A DNA stretch of 64,000 nt from Chlorokybus atmophyticus (GCA_009103225.1 RHPI01003508.1:126734-190733); one strand, 5' to 3'; shown: positions 41,594-53,405, counted from the stretch's first letter. Notes: generated by a model not told the origin, from the letters alone. Numbers and translations are program-made.

Positions 41594-43560
41594 GATGGCT
41601 GACCAAGAGGCGGGAGGTGACAAGTACTTCACCGTCCCTGACTCATTGCTATCATACGAACCATCGAGTGATGATAAAGTGAGAGACTAGGATACGAGTA
41701 AGAGCTACAAACTCATTGAGAGTGACAAGGAGGGAGCTGAGCAGGATAGCAAAGCTTCTCCCAACCTATCTACTCAGAGTGGACCAGCTATAAGGGACAC
41801 ACAAACTGTCATTTGGCGGGGCCATTGAGAAGTATGCCTCAGAGCGTAAGGCTCTGCTTGCTGGCCACCCTTACCTTCGTTAGGAAACATGAAATGCATG
41901 GGCGCAGAAGATTCGTGATGGGTAGGAAACGAACTTTGCCACACTCCCTCGCGCAAGCAAGAAGTTGGTGATCCGCATGCTTGAGCACGAATTGACGATC
42001 AACATCCCGCCACTTGCATGAGATGATCCGAGAGTGGCTGCTCTCATGACCATATATGACAAGCCACTTCCATATGAAGGGAAGCGCATGGCGTTTGAGA
42101 CTTTGGCCAACTTTGTGGTAAAATCATCACAGCGTTGCAAGGATGTGTTTCGGTACTTGGGACCTGACTTGGAAAACAAGTTAACAGCTTGATTAAAGTT
42201 GGCGGCACGCCTTGATACGCAATCCGAGTCGGTGGCGCTGCGCCAACAAGTGGCGGATGCTACTTCAGCAGCTGGTGCATTCATGGGGCTGCCGATTACA
42301 GCGCTAAACAAACCTGAGAAGTTCAAGCCCAACGGCAGTGTCAGCATCCATGACTGGGTGGTCATTGTAGAGCACTACTTGACAACACTGAAGCGCCCAT
42401 TGGTAAGCACATTGCTGTTGCTGAGTTGCTCATGCCATTTGACGTTCTCACCGAGTGGGCGAGGCAAATAGAGGATGGTGCGGCCAAGATAGTGGAAGCG
42501 CTATTCAAGTTCCTTGTGGAGCGCTGTGGTGGCATGAATTTGGCTACTCAGGCTCGCAACAAGCTTAACAAGTTGCGACAGAATGGCCGGGTGGCTTTAA
42601 TCTATCTGCAGTAGTTCCAAGCATTGGTGGATTGCGTGAACAGTGACCTCATGCCCATGGACAAGGCTGAGCTTTGAATTGTACAAGCGCGGCTTGAATG
42701 CGCGTGTGCGCGATCAGCTGCAATACACGGCAACGGGACTTCCTTGCGTTCTTAAAGACTTGGCCAACCTGCAGAGTTAAGCGTGTATCTATAGAGTGAT
42801 GACACAGTGCAGGAGAAGACACATGTGGCAACTGCGGCTAAGCTGCAGAGGGTGGGAGGAAAGCGTTACCCTCAGCCATGCAATGCGCACACGGCAGAAA
42901 AGGCGAAGACATTCACGCCTTATACTGGTGGCACATCTGCAGGTGGTGCTACACCTGCTGCGGCTCGCACTTGTTACGTCTGTCATTAACCGGGCCACAT
43001 TGCAAAGAATCGCCCTACCAATGTGAAGGGCAAGGCCAAAAAGGTTGAATAGGATTACGCCGTGACTGGTGTGGAGATGGTTGATAGCCAGTTGCTTGAG
43101 ATGCATGCAGCACACTCGATCAATAATCTGTCCCAAGTGCATGTAATGATTCACGCATGGCAAGCACATGACAAGTTGCCACATTTTTATGTTGAAAAAG
43201 TGGAAGAGAGCGCTTGTGTGCTGGTACATGTGGAATTCAACGTGCTTACTGATGTGTTGCATGCATTGACTAGGTAGCAAAAGAAGCACAACACCTAAAG
43301 TATGGTGGTGATGGTGCCAAAGTATCATGGCCCATAATTAAAGCATACTCGCGGGGGTACTGTGCTGAAGCAATTTAACAAGCGTGAAGTAGGGACAGTA
43401 CGATTGTCGGCAATATTGATCAACCCTCGCGTTAGTCACGGACTCTTGGCTACATTTCGGACACGGGTGGTACCCATGTTGAAGACATTCAGTAGCACAA
43501 TGCAGGGCGTAAAAAGTTCTATCTTGATTGACACAAGTGCAACACAACTTCGTTAAGGAA
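41594..43560 (+). pseudogene. Chromovirus 1 gag and protease
   Basis: Gag starts MADQEAGGDKYF and stops at 41690; fragments continue in other frames. ITALNKPEKFKPNGSVSIHD and HYLTTLKRPL (42290-42400) match NKPEKFKPNGAVNIHDW of the neighbouring element. LFKFLVERCGGMNLATQA and NGRVALIYLQ follow, then the zinc-knuckle region TCYVCH*PGHIAKN (about 42967-43010) with a stop. The protease region (43520-43900) is reduced to fragments such as DTGAHLCTLKKGRKRV. Multiple frameshifts. Confidence 0.75.
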
Positions 43561-43887
43561 CAATGGGTTGTGCGCAACAAAATAGCGTGTAAACCCTCAG
43601 CATTTTCAGCTGCTAGTGCGAGGGGTGCGTTGCCAGTAAAGGGGAGATACAAATGAAGTAAGAATTGGAAAATTGTCATGCCACTCTTACTTTCATAGTA
43701 GTATCCATTAACATATCAGGTGTTAATGTGGTATTAAGACAGGAATGGCAGAAAAATGTTAAAACGACATTGGATACTGGCGCACACCTGTGCACATTAA
43801 AGAAAGGTCGTAAGCGTGTAACATTGTCTGTGAAAGGGTCACATAGCTTAGAGCACAAGCACCTCGACCCTGCGTTACTCACTGCAA

Positions 43888-45260
43888 GTGAAGCGCGCGG
43901 TGCGCAAAAACATACCGGCTTTTGGTCCACTTGACATCGTTGGACAACTTTATGCCGAGCAGTACAGAAGGTGTTGCCAACATCATCAAGATTACCAACA
44001 TGTGTTCTTAGATGAGTTGCTTGGCTTACCTCCTGATCGAGGTGTTGGACACACTATACCACTCATTTTTTATAGTGAGCCTCCGTTTCGGCCTATATAT
44101 AGGCTAAGCCCCCGCGAGAGGGGGGAATTCATTGAACCGAGTTCTTCACCCTTTGACGCGCCCATTTTGTTTGTGATGAAAAAGATTGGAAAGCTGCGCA
44201 TGTGTGTGGATTACCGTGCCTTGAACAAGATTACAATTGAAAATTGATACTCGTTACCACAAATTGATGATGTGTTTGATCAACTGTCAAGAGATGCGTA
44301 TTTCAGAACACTGAACTTGACAAATGGATATCATCAAATCCGGATTTATCCTTCTGATGTTTACATAACAGCATTCAGCACACCTTCAGGCCATTATCAG
44401 TACAAAATGTTACCTTTTTGACAGATTAATGCGCCCGCAATGTTTCAGAAGGAGATGAATAAAATTTCTGGTGCCATCCTTGGCAAGTATGTTATAGTTT
44501 ACTTGGAGGACATCATTGTCTTCAGTAAACTAAGAAACATCAGCAGCAGCACTTGGAAACGGTGTTTACCTTATTGCATACACATCGCTTGTTTGCCTTT
44601 CTTGCAAAGTGTGGCTTTTGCAAAACGGAGTTGCCATTTTTGGGGCACATTGTGAGCGGTGCGGGTGTTAAACTTGACCCTCGCAAGGTGCAAATTGTAA
44701 AAAGATTGGCCTCAACCCAAGAATGTACATTACCTGCGACCATTCTTGGGATTGGCAAACTACTTTTGCAAGTTTATGATGGGGTATTCAACAGTTGTGC
44801 CTTTGACAAAATTGTTGCAAAGCGACGCTCAATTCTTGTGGACTGTTGAGTTAGCTGCTATGCAACAAGTGAAGCTAGCTTTGACTTCGGCTCCAGTGTT
44901 AGAATTGTCGAACTGGGGCAAGCACTTTCTGTGGTTAGCGATCGCTATGCGTCCACCCTTGGGTGTGGTGCAGTATTGTTGCGAGATGGCAGACCATGTG
45001 CTTATGAGAGTAGGAAGTTCATCTCAGCAGAAGTGAACTACACTACCACCAAACAAGAGTTGCTTGGCATAGTACATGCTCTGGAAACATTGCGATGTTA
45101 CTTGGAGGAAGCTCAGTTCACAGTGGTGATTGATCATAATTTATTGGTGTACTTGTCGACACAGCAAAACTTGTCACGTAGACAAGCTCGCTGCTTCGAA
45201 TGGCTGAGTTCGCAATCAATAATGCATGGCAAGAGAGTGTGCAGGAATCTCCGTTTTTCT
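43888..45260 (+). pseudogene. Chromovirus 1 RT and RNase H, truncated
   Basis: [74 protein letters not shown] then INAPAMFQKEM, and VIVYLEDIIVFSK: the active-site YLDD has become YLED. RT thumb and connection are frameshifted. RNase H fragments (CGAVLLRDGRPCAYESRKF, TTKQELLGIVHALETLRCYL, VVIDHNLLVYLS) run to QARCFEWL, where the reading jumps to integrase C-terminal sequence (SQSIMHGKRVC, aligned to the neighbour's LDNAWHESV). Confidence 0.82.
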
Positions 45261-45454
45261 TGAATTACGGAATGCATCCACAAGTCTTGCAGATATCAAG
45301 TTGCCCGCTGCTGATATCAGTCGCATGCCTGCAGCGCGCGAGATGGCTTCGGCCATGCAGGATAGGTTAGCATTGGCAAAGGACTGTCTACGCGCAGCGC
45401 AGCGCAAGACATACATAAAGCCCCTGTTGATGCACATCGTAGAGAGGCCTACTA

Positions 45455-45894
45455 TGATGTGGGCTGTTCGGTACTTTTAAGCACCAAAAACATATCCATC
45501 AAGGGAGTGGGTACCCGCAAGTGCTTCCCTCGCTGGATAGGCCCTTTCAAAGTGATTAATCGGGTTGGCACTCACGCGTATCGTTTAGACTTACGAAAGT
45601 CGATACGCATTCACAATGTGCTTTATGTGAGTGTATTAAAACCGCACCATTCTGACGGTCGCGTTCAACCTCCTCCACCCCCCCCTTGCAGTGGATGGCG
45701 ACGATAGTTTTGAGTATGAGGTGGAAGTAATCCTGAGTCACCGTAAGCCCCAACGCGGACGCGCGCTGTCGTACTTAGTGAAATGGGAAGGGTATGGTGT
45801 TGAGCACAATACATGGGAGCCCAAAAGGAGTCTTACCAACTGCCAGGAGATTCTTCGGGGGTACTGGAGTACTGTATTTACACGAGAACGGTAA
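45455..45894 (+). CDS. Chromovirus 1 integrase tail with chromodomain
   Basis: FPRWIGPFKVINRVGTHAYR, LDLRKSIRIHNVLYVSVLKP (the integrase GPY/F-type C-terminal module), then, one frame away, FEYEVEVILSHRKPQRGRAL, SYLVKWEGYGVEHNTWEPKR and NCQEILRGYW: a complete chromodomain with the aromatic cage positions (Y, W, W) present. Chromodomains of chromoviruses bind histone H3 methylated on Lys9 and steer integration to heterochromatin (family knowledge). Confidence 0.88.
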
Positions 45895-46016
45895 AAGGGT
45901 GTTGGCAGACATCTTTACCATTTCGGCCCAGAATCTCTGACTGCTTTGGTTTTTAGTGCTCATAGTGGGGCTTTGCTAACCCTTCCATGAGGACATTGAA
46001 ACCTATGTGGGGGGAA

Positions 46017-46350
46017 TGTAACGGAGTGCTACTTCTATAGTGGTCCCCGCCCTTCTCTAAGATTAGATCAGGGTCCGAACGGGTATATACAGCCATTTAA
46101 GCCATATTAAAGCCGTTAACCTAATGTTAATGCCCTAATGTAGTGTTACGATAAGTAATATTGATATCGGCATGAGACTCATGTCTCATACCGATATCAG
46201 CCGCATAGCGGCGCTGCTAACGCAGCGGCCGCCATAGCTAGGGGATCTTTGGCTCCGGCAGTTGCCCCTGGCGGCGGCGGTGTCGACGGCCTGGCTGGAG
46301 GCGATGTTGGGGTAGGGGATTGGAGGGGGCGGTAGCACCCCTCCTTTACA
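46017..46350 (+). repeat. Chromovirus 1 3' LTR
   Basis: About 80% identical to its 5' partner. Carries a CGGCATGAGACTCATGTC palindromic stretch absent or altered in the 5' copy. Confidence 0.9.
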
Positions 46351-46601
46351 GCTGACATTGTTGCTATTAAAATGCCATCAGCCTTTAATGTGCTTGCATT
46401 GGCATGTGCCATTCACGTTTACACACTTGATCATGCTGCGCTAACAGTGATGACATAATTGAACAATTGCGGGGGTGTTGCATGATTTGCTAAAAAATCT
46501 AAGCATAGATTCTTGGCTCTAGCCCTTGCAATTGCTTCAATGAGTTTTATAGCATTTTGCACAAGGCGTAGTACTTTTTCCACACTCTCGTAGCTCGTGT
46601 G

Positions 46602-46943
46602 TGTAACGGAGTGCTACCGCTATGCGGTTCCCCGCCCTTATTTAGTTAGAAATAAGGATCACAATGGGCAATTAACAGCCAATTGAGCCGTATTAGGGCC
46701 TTTATGGCCTTAATGTAGTGTAAGCTTATCGCTAACACTGATAGCGATGTGAGACTCATGTCTCACATCGATATCAGCCGCATAATGGCGCTGCTAACGC
46801 AGCGGCCGCCATAGCCAGAAGATCTTTTGCTCTGGCAGCTGCCCCGGCAGCGGCGGCGGCGGTGTGGGCCTGCGGCGTCGCTGGTGGTGGTGTTGGGTTA
46901 GGGGATTAAAGGGGGCGGTAGCCCCCCCCCCCCCCCCCCCCCC
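46602..46943 (+). repeat. Chromovirus 2 5' LTR
   Basis: Starts TGTAACGGAGTGC. The last bases run into a C homopolymer and a single n (46944), so its end and the adjacent primer site are unresolved. Confidence 0.85.
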
Positions 46944-47719
46944 NTTGGAGGAAGGGGAGGTGAGGGGCCTGTAGGGCGGCGGCGGCAGCAGTAGCCGCCA
47001 CCGCCACCGCCACCCACGTGTTAGGGTGGGTAGCGGTGTTAGTTGTTGTTGTTGTGTTGTTGTGTATAACGCTGCTGCTGGTGTAGCTTAATTAGCCTTG
47101 CTTACTTGCTAGCCTAGCTTAGCCTAGCCTAGCTGCCTAGCTTAGCCTAGCTTGCTACTGTGAAGGGGAGGCGGCCACTCAGGCAGCCCACCCCCGAGCA
47201 TTGCATCCCAGCACATCACTTAGTAACTCACATTACTATCAATACGTGTGTGCTTGTGGGATAGCCACCGCGTGGATTTGCGGGGGTGTGAAGGGTTTTG
47301 TGCGCGCACACGCATTCGCATGCGTGCTCTAACCCTTGAGGGCAGTCTCGTGGCAACATCGGCTGTCGTGACCGCCAGTCAGTGCGGTGGGGCCAACAGA
47401 CTTGTTCTGTTCGGCCAAGCAAACTCCATTCACACTTGGCACTACTCGTGTCAATTGCAATTGTGCATTACTGGAGTTGTACAACCTGAGAACTTTGAGC
47501 TGTTGTAGCGTGCAAACCGTCGCGTAGAATCGCGTGCGGTTTGTTTGCAAGCAAGCGTCTTGTTAAGAGGTGTTGGGTAGTCCCTTCACGGGATGTTTTA
47601 CCCAAGTTAAAAACCTTGCAATCAACGAGAAGGAAACAACAAATTTTAACACTTTCAAAGTGCACAACTCGTGTGCTTGTGCACTTGCAAACTTCTTAAC
47701 AGCTTGTCTCCTTGGGCAG

Positions 47720-49110
47720 ATGTCTTACCAAGGAGAGGAAGGCGGGGTGTATCCCGTTCCTGAGGATTCATCCTATGAGCCATCAAGTGATGAGGAAGTG
47801 AAGCACTCGGACACGAGTGGTCGTTACAGTGTTAGTGATGAGGAAGAAGCCAAGTCCAAGAGTGGTGAAGCTTCTTCCAACAAGTCCTCTCATGACAAAC
47901 AACCTATGGACGCTCAGAGCATCATCGGGGCGGCCATAGCAAACGCATCAGAGCGTGATGCTCTTCTTGCTGCACACTTCCAGCTTCGCAAGGAAGGAAG
48001 TGTGGGATAAGTGGGCGCAGCAAGTCCGTAACGCATATGAGACGGACTTCGCGGCACTCCCGCGCGCAAGCAAGGAGATGGTGATTTGCATGATCGTGCA
48101 CGAGTTGACGCGTAATGTACCGCGACTCACGTGCACAAATCTAGCAGTGCCTGCTCTTAGGGCCACTTATAACAAACCAGAGGATGGCGTTCGAGGCTCT
48201 CACCTCATTAACGGTAGAGACTTGGAAGCGTTGCAAGGACCTCTTCTGGTACTTAGGGCCTGAGCTGGAGGAAAAGTTGGCTCGAGAAGAGCGCTTGACT
48301 GCGCGCCTCAATGCTATGTAGTCCGAGTTGGTCGCATTATGCCAGCAGGTGGCTGGAGCTACCACAACTATAGCAGGGACATTAGTTGGCCTACCCGTTA
48401 CAACGATGAACAAGCCCGAGAAGTTCAAGCCTAATGGGGCTGTGAACATTCATGATTGGGTGGTGATTGTGAAGCGCGACTTGGCTGCACTTCAGCGACC
48501 AGTTAGTGAGCATACATCTGTTGCTGAGTTGCTCATGCCACCTGACGCTTTAGACGAGTGCACGACAAACAGAGGATGGTGCTTTTAAGACTATGGAGGC
48601 ATTATTTCGGTTCTTGGTGGAGCGCAACGATAGCATGAATCTGGTTACTGCTGCTCGCAACAAGCTTACTAAGATGCGACAGAATGGTCGGGCGGCTACA
48701 GTGTACTTGCAGGAGTTTCTGGCACTTGTTGGCCGTGTCAACATTGGGCTCATGCCCATAGACAAGGCTGAGCATTTTAACCTGTACAAGCGCGGCTTGG
48801 ATGCGCGCTTGCACGACCAGTTGCAGTACAACACGTTGACGGGGCAGCCGTGGGTTCCCGCGGACCTCGCAACCTTGCAGAGGTTGAGTGTGTATCTGTT
48901 CAACGACGATGCTGCGGCTGTGCAGGACAAGTCACATGTGGTGGCTTCAGTCAAGCCACATGGGGGAGGGGGGAAGCGGTTCCCTCCACCAAGTGCGCAT
49001 GCGGCAAAGAAGGTGCTACGCCTTTTGCAGCACGCGCATGCTATGTGTGCCATCAGCTAGGCCACATTGCGAAGAACTGCCTAGGCAAGGTGAAGGGCAA
49101 GGTCAAGAAG
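47720..49110 (+). pseudogene. Chromovirus 2 gag
   Basis: ATG 47720 opens MSYQGEEGGVYPVPED, an acidic Ser-rich N-terminus (SSDEEVKHSD, VSDEEEAKSKSGE). A frameshift near 48000 moves the frame to VWDKWAQQVRNAYETDF. NKPEKFKPNGAVNIHDWVV (about 48410), then from 48593 MEALFRFLVERNDSMNLV, MRQNGRAATVYLQEFLAL, LQRLSVYLF, and the zinc knuckle ACYVCHQLGHIAKNC in the next frame (about 49035-49085). Three or more frame changes; otherwise close to chromovirus 1 gag. Confidence 0.82.
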
Positions 49111-49590
49111 GTTGAATATGAATACGTCGTGACTGATGTACCTTCATGTAGTGTCCAGTTGCTAGTGTTACATGCAGCAAACCGGTTTGATGAATTGTCT
49201 CGTGTGCATGTAATGACACATGCATGGCAAGCACATGATAAGCTGCCACGTTTTTATAGTGAAAAAGTGGATGACAATGCTTGTGTGCTAGTGCATGTAA
49301 AGTTTAACATGCTAACAAAAGTTTTGCGCACATTGTGTGAGTTACAAAATAAATATACGACACTGACTGTGGTTGTCATGGTGCTTAAGTATCACGGACC
49401 ATGGCTAAAGCATACTCGGGGGGGGACTGTGTTGAAACAATTCACAAAGTGTGAAACGGGAACAGTGCGGTTGTCAGCAGTATTGATTAACCCACGCATC
49501 ATTCACCGAATCTTGGCTACCTTTCAAGGGCGAGTAGTACCTTTATTGTGGACCTTTACAGGCCCGGCATAGGGTACTACTAGCTCGTTC

Positions 49591-50097
49591 TTGGTTAACA
49601 CTGGGGCAACGCATAATTTCGCTAAAGAAAAATGGGTTATGCGCAATAAGTTAGCGTGCAAACCCTCAACCTTCTCAGCTGCTGGGGGTGGGGGTGCGTT
49701 ATCAGTAAAAGGTGAAATGAAGTTGAAAATCAAGACTGGTAGTTATCAAGCCAAATTTAACTTCATCGTAGTACCCATTGACATAGCTGGTGTTGATGTG
49801 GTATTTGGCCAAGAATGGCAAGATCAAGTGTCTATGACATTAGATACTGCTGCACGGTTGTGCACAGTAAAGAAGGGGCGTAAGCGCATCATTTTATCCG
49901 TGCAGGGGTCGCATAGCTTAGAATACAAGCAAATAGACCCTGCGTTACTTACGGCGCTTCAAGTGAAGCGTGCGTTACGTAAAAACACACTTGCTTTTGT
50001 AATGCACTTAACGTCAAGTGATGGTGTAGTGCCTGACAATACAGAATGTGTGGCGGACATCGTCATTGATAAGTTTCAGTATGTGTTCTTTGAGTAG
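49591..50097 (+). pseudogene. Chromovirus 2 protease
   Basis: LVNTGATHNFAKEKWVM: the catalytic DTGA is NTGA. KIKTGSYQAKFNFIVVPIDI, AGVDVVFGQEW and QVSMTLDTAARLCTVKKGRK follow, typical of chromovirus proteases. The frame ends at TAG in VFFE*LPG, where the RT linker begins. The Asp-to-Asn change abolishes activity. Confidence 0.82.
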
Positions 50098-50099
50098 TT

Positions 50100-51620
50100 G
50101 CCGGGCTTGGCCCCTGATCGAGGTGTCGGACACACAATACCTTTGATTCCTGATAGTGAGCCTCCATTTCGGCCTACATAAAGGTTGAGCCCTCGTGGGA
50201 GGGGGGAAATGGAAACACAGATAAAAGAGTTACTAGAAAAGGGATTGATTGAACCAAGTTCTTCACCCTTTGGCGCACCCATCTTGTTTGTTATGAAGAA
50301 GAATATGAAGTTGCGCATGTGTGTGGATTACCGTGCTATAAACAAGATCACGGTAAAAAACAGATACCTGTTGCCAATGATTGATGATGTGGCTGACAAG
50401 TTGTCAGGGAATGCGTACTTTAATACGCTAGACTTGACAAGTGGCCATCTTCAAATCCGGATTCATCCTTTGGATGTCTATAAGACAGCATTCAGGACAC
50501 CTACGGGCCATTATTAAACCAAAGTGTTACCTTTTTAATTGACTAATGTACCCGCTGTGTTTAAAAGGAAATGAATTGGAATTTTGGTGATATGCTTGGT
50601 AAGCATGTCATGATAAATTGGATGTCATCGTTGTCGTCAATAAAACAAAAGAAGAACATAGGCAACACTTGGAAGCGGTGTTTGCAAGATTGCGCAAGCA
50701 TCGTTTATGGCTCGCCGAGTGTGATTTTTGTGGAACGGAGTTGCCCTTCCTTCGTTGTATTGTGAGTGGTGCGGGTATCAAGCCTGACCCTCGCAAATTG
50801 CAGGTTGTAAAAGAGTGGCCCCAACCTCAGAATGTCCATCAATCAAGGTCGTTTCTAGGGTTGGCAAACTACTTTCGCAAGTTCATAATGGGGTACTCGA
50901 CAGTTGTCATGCCTTCCACCACACTGTTGCGTAAAGATGCCCCGTTCACTGAGAGGACAGAACAAGAAGCTGCTATGCAAAAGGTGAAGTTGGCTTTAAC
51001 ATCCGATGTTAATTCTGATGATCAGCGCCGGTGTTAGCACTGCCAAATCGGGACAAACACTTCACAGTCAGTGACGCATCAACACTTGGGTGTGGTGCTA
51101 TACTGCTGCAAGATGGCAGACCTTGAACTTATGAGAGTAGGAAGTTCATTCCTGCAGAGGTAAACGACACTACGACAGAGCAAGAACTATTGGGTATAGT
51201 TCATGCTATTGAGACATGGAGATGTTACTTGGAGGGTGTTCAGTTCACTGTTATGATTGATCACAACCCGTTGGTGTATTTCTCAACACAGCAAAACTTG
51301 TCGAGACGGCAAGCGCGCTGGAATGAGTTTTTGTCCAGGTTCACCTTTGATTGGGTGTATCGGCCGAGCAGAACCAATGTGGCTGACCCTTTAAGTCGCT
51401 GCCCGTCATTACTGGCGGTGATGCGAACGCAATTACTTGCGACACGCAGCACATTGTCTCTTGATGATGAGTTTGTGCAAGCTTTTGTACAAGGGTACAC
51501 TTTAAACCCATGGTTTGCTATTGCAGACAACTTACAAAAGTTTGACAAACGTGACAATCTGTATTATATGAGCAACAGTTTGGTGATACCTGACCATGCT
51601 AAAATGCGTGTAAATGCATA
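50100..51620 (+). pseudogene. Chromovirus 2 RT and RNase H
   Basis: [80 protein letters not shown] (TAA twice), a degraded YVDD region near 50610, then PQPQNVHQSRSFLGLANYFR. RNase H: DASTLGCGAILLQDGRP*TY, EQELLGIVHAIETWRCYLEG, VMIDHNPLVYFSTQQNLSRR, WVYRPSRTNVADPLSR. The last ~140 codons (51190-51621) are open. Several stops elsewhere. Confidence 0.85.
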
Positions 51621-51639
51621 GCGGATATACACGATCCAC

Positions 51640-52490
51640 CGTACGCTGGGCACTTCGATAGTCGCAAGACCACTAAGGCAGCGCAACAGTTGTATTGGTG
51701 ACCATCGTTGCCTGCTAATGTAAAGCGATATGTGGACACGTGTGACAAATGTCAACGTGACAAACCGCTACGTCAAAAGCCCGCTGGGCTATTGCGGCCG
51801 TTACCAGTTCTTGACCGTAAGTGGGAAAGTATGAGTATAGACCTTATCACTGAGCTCCCTGAGACAGCGTTGGGTCATACTACGGTTGCAGTATTTGTGG
51901 ATTATTTGACAGAAATGGTTCACATTGTTCCTTGCCGTACGAAGATAGGCTCCCGTGATCTAGCGATGGTTTTTGTCGCGTCAGTGTTCAAGTTGTATGG
52001 CTTGCCTCGCAACATTGTCTCTGATCGTGACCCGAGGTTTGTGTCTCAGTTCTGAAAGTCGCTATGCAACTTCCTGCAGATACAGCAGCACACGAGTACT
52101 ACTTATCATCCGCAACTGATGGTCAGACTGAATCCAAACAAGTAAATGAGGAAACCATATATTATGTGAGTCCGAATCAGTCTGATTGGGATATTTATCT
52201 TCCAATGGCTGAGTTCGCGCTTGACAATGCATGGCACGAGAGTGTGCAGGAAACTCTATTTTTCTTGGATTACGGAGTGCATCCACAAAGTCTTGCGAGT
52301 ATTAAGTTGCCAGCTAGCGACTTGATTCGCGTGCCTGCACAGCGCGAGATGGTTGCGGCCATGCAAGACAGGTTAGCGTTGGCAAAAAGCTGTCTCCGCG
52401 CAGCGCAAGACAGACAGAAAGCCCAAGCTGATAAGCATTGTAGGCAGGCCGACTATGATGTGGGCAATTCGGTGCTTCTAAGCACTTAAA
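51640..52490 (+). pseudogene. Chromovirus 2 integrase
   Basis: A shifted zinc-finger region, then YVDTCDKCQRDKPLRQKPAG, MSIDLITELPE (Asp 1), NIVSDRDPRFVSQF (Asp 2) and a TGA at about 52053. In the next frame come TDGQTESKQVNEE (Glu region, DGQTE), LPMAEFALDNAWHESVQETL, LALAKSCLRAAQDRQK and DYDVGNSVLLST. Catalytic D, D and E are all identifiable, so only frame integrity is lost. Confidence 0.85.
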
Positions 52491-52507
52491 ACATATCCAT
52501 CAAGGGA

Positions 52508-52869
52508 GTGGGTACCCGAAAGTTTTTCCCTCGCTGGATAGGCCCCTTCAAAGTGGTTGATCGGGTCGGCACTCACGCGTATCGTTTGGAGTTACCACAA
52601 TCCATACGTATACATAACGTGTTTCATGTGAGTGTACTGAAGCCATACCGTTCAGACGGTCCGGTTCAACCTCCTCCACCCCCCGTCGCAGTGGATGGCA
52701 ATAATACTTTCGAGTACGAGGTGGAAGCAATCCTGAGTCACTGTAGACCCCGACGCAAACGCGCGCCAACTTACTTACTTGGTGAAATGAAAAGGGTATG
52801 GTCACCATACCTTCAACACGGTGTTGAACACAACACGTGGGAACCCCAAAGGAATCTTACCAACTGCTA
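52508..52869 (+). CDS. Chromovirus 2 integrase tail and altered chromodomain
   Basis: FPRWIGPFKVVDRVGTHAYR, IRIHNVFHVSVLKPYRSDGP, then EYEVEAILSHCRPRRKRAPT, YLLGEMKRVWSPYLQHGVEH and NTWEPQRNLTN. Compared with chromovirus 1 the chromodomain carries +4 nt (ACTT duplicated, near 52775) and +20 nt (52802-52821), together +24, which keeps the frame but inserts eight residues in the beta strand holding the second cage aromatic. The domain is probably non-functional. TAA ends it at NC. Confidence 0.85.
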
Positions 52870-53037
52870 AGAGATTATTTGGGCGTACTGGAGTAATGTG
52901 TCCGCGCGGACGGTAAAAGGGTGGCGGCAGACATCTTTACCGCTTCGGCCCTGGTTTTTCTTGTACTCAGGTTTTGAGTGCTTACGGTGCGGCCCTGCTA
53001 GAACTTCAATAAGGATTGAACTCTAAGTGAGCGGGAA

Positions 53038-53405
53038 TGTAACGGAGTGCTACCGCTATGCGGTTCCCTGCCCTTATTTGGATAGAAATAAGGGTCCCAA
53101 CGGATAATTAACAGCCATTTGAGCCGTATTAGGGCCTTTTTGGCCTTAATGTGGTGTTAGCTTATCGCTAACACTGATTTTGATGTGATACTCATGTCTC
53201 ACACCGATATATATCGATGTGCGACTCATTTCTCACATCGATATCAGCCGCATGGCGGCGGTGCTAACGCAGCGGCCGCCATAGCCAGAGAATCTTTTGC
53301 TGGCAGCTGCCCGGCAGCGGCGGCGGCGGTGTGGGCCGGTGGCGTGGCTGGTAGTGGTGTTGGGGTAGGGGATTAAAGGGGGCGGTAGCACCCCCTCCCT
53401 CCTAT
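53038..53405 (+). repeat. Chromovirus 2 3' LTR
   Basis: Similar to the 5' LTR but with an extra ~45 bp made of a second copy of the GATGTG.GACTCAT.TCTCAC.CGATAT block (about 53180-53240). Its end is diverged (CCCTCCCTCCTATA for CCTTTACA), so the right border is approximate. Confidence 0.82.

Larger units (their letters stand above)
40444..46350 (+). mobile_element. Chromodomain Ty3/gypsy element (chromovirus) no. 1, internally deleted
   Basis: LTRs 40444-40767 (324 bp) and 46017-46350 (334 bp), both TGTAACGGAG...CCTTTACA. Primer site TGGTATCGGAGC at 40769-40780; purine tract TGTGGGGGGAA before the 3' LTR. Flanking GCCGA and GCTGA could be a mutated 5-bp target duplication. The interior keeps gag, protease, RT, RNase H and a chromodomain but lacks most of the integrase. 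The left leader contains CCTAG-type short repeats (40940-41010). LTR divergence and numerous stops indicate an old, non-autonomous copy. Confidence 0.92.
46602..53405 (+). mobile_element. Chromodomain Ty3/gypsy element (chromovirus) no. 2
   Basis: LTRs 46602 to about 46943 and 53038 to about 53405, clearly related to those of the preceding element (TGTAACGGAGTGCTACC...). The primer site is lost at an n (46944) after a C run. The interior encodes gag, protease, RT, RNase H, integrase and chromodomain in canonical order, each with one to several stops or shifts. It begins only 251 bp after chromovirus 1 ends. The leader again contains GCCTAGCTTAG repeats (47090-47155). Confidence 0.92.
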
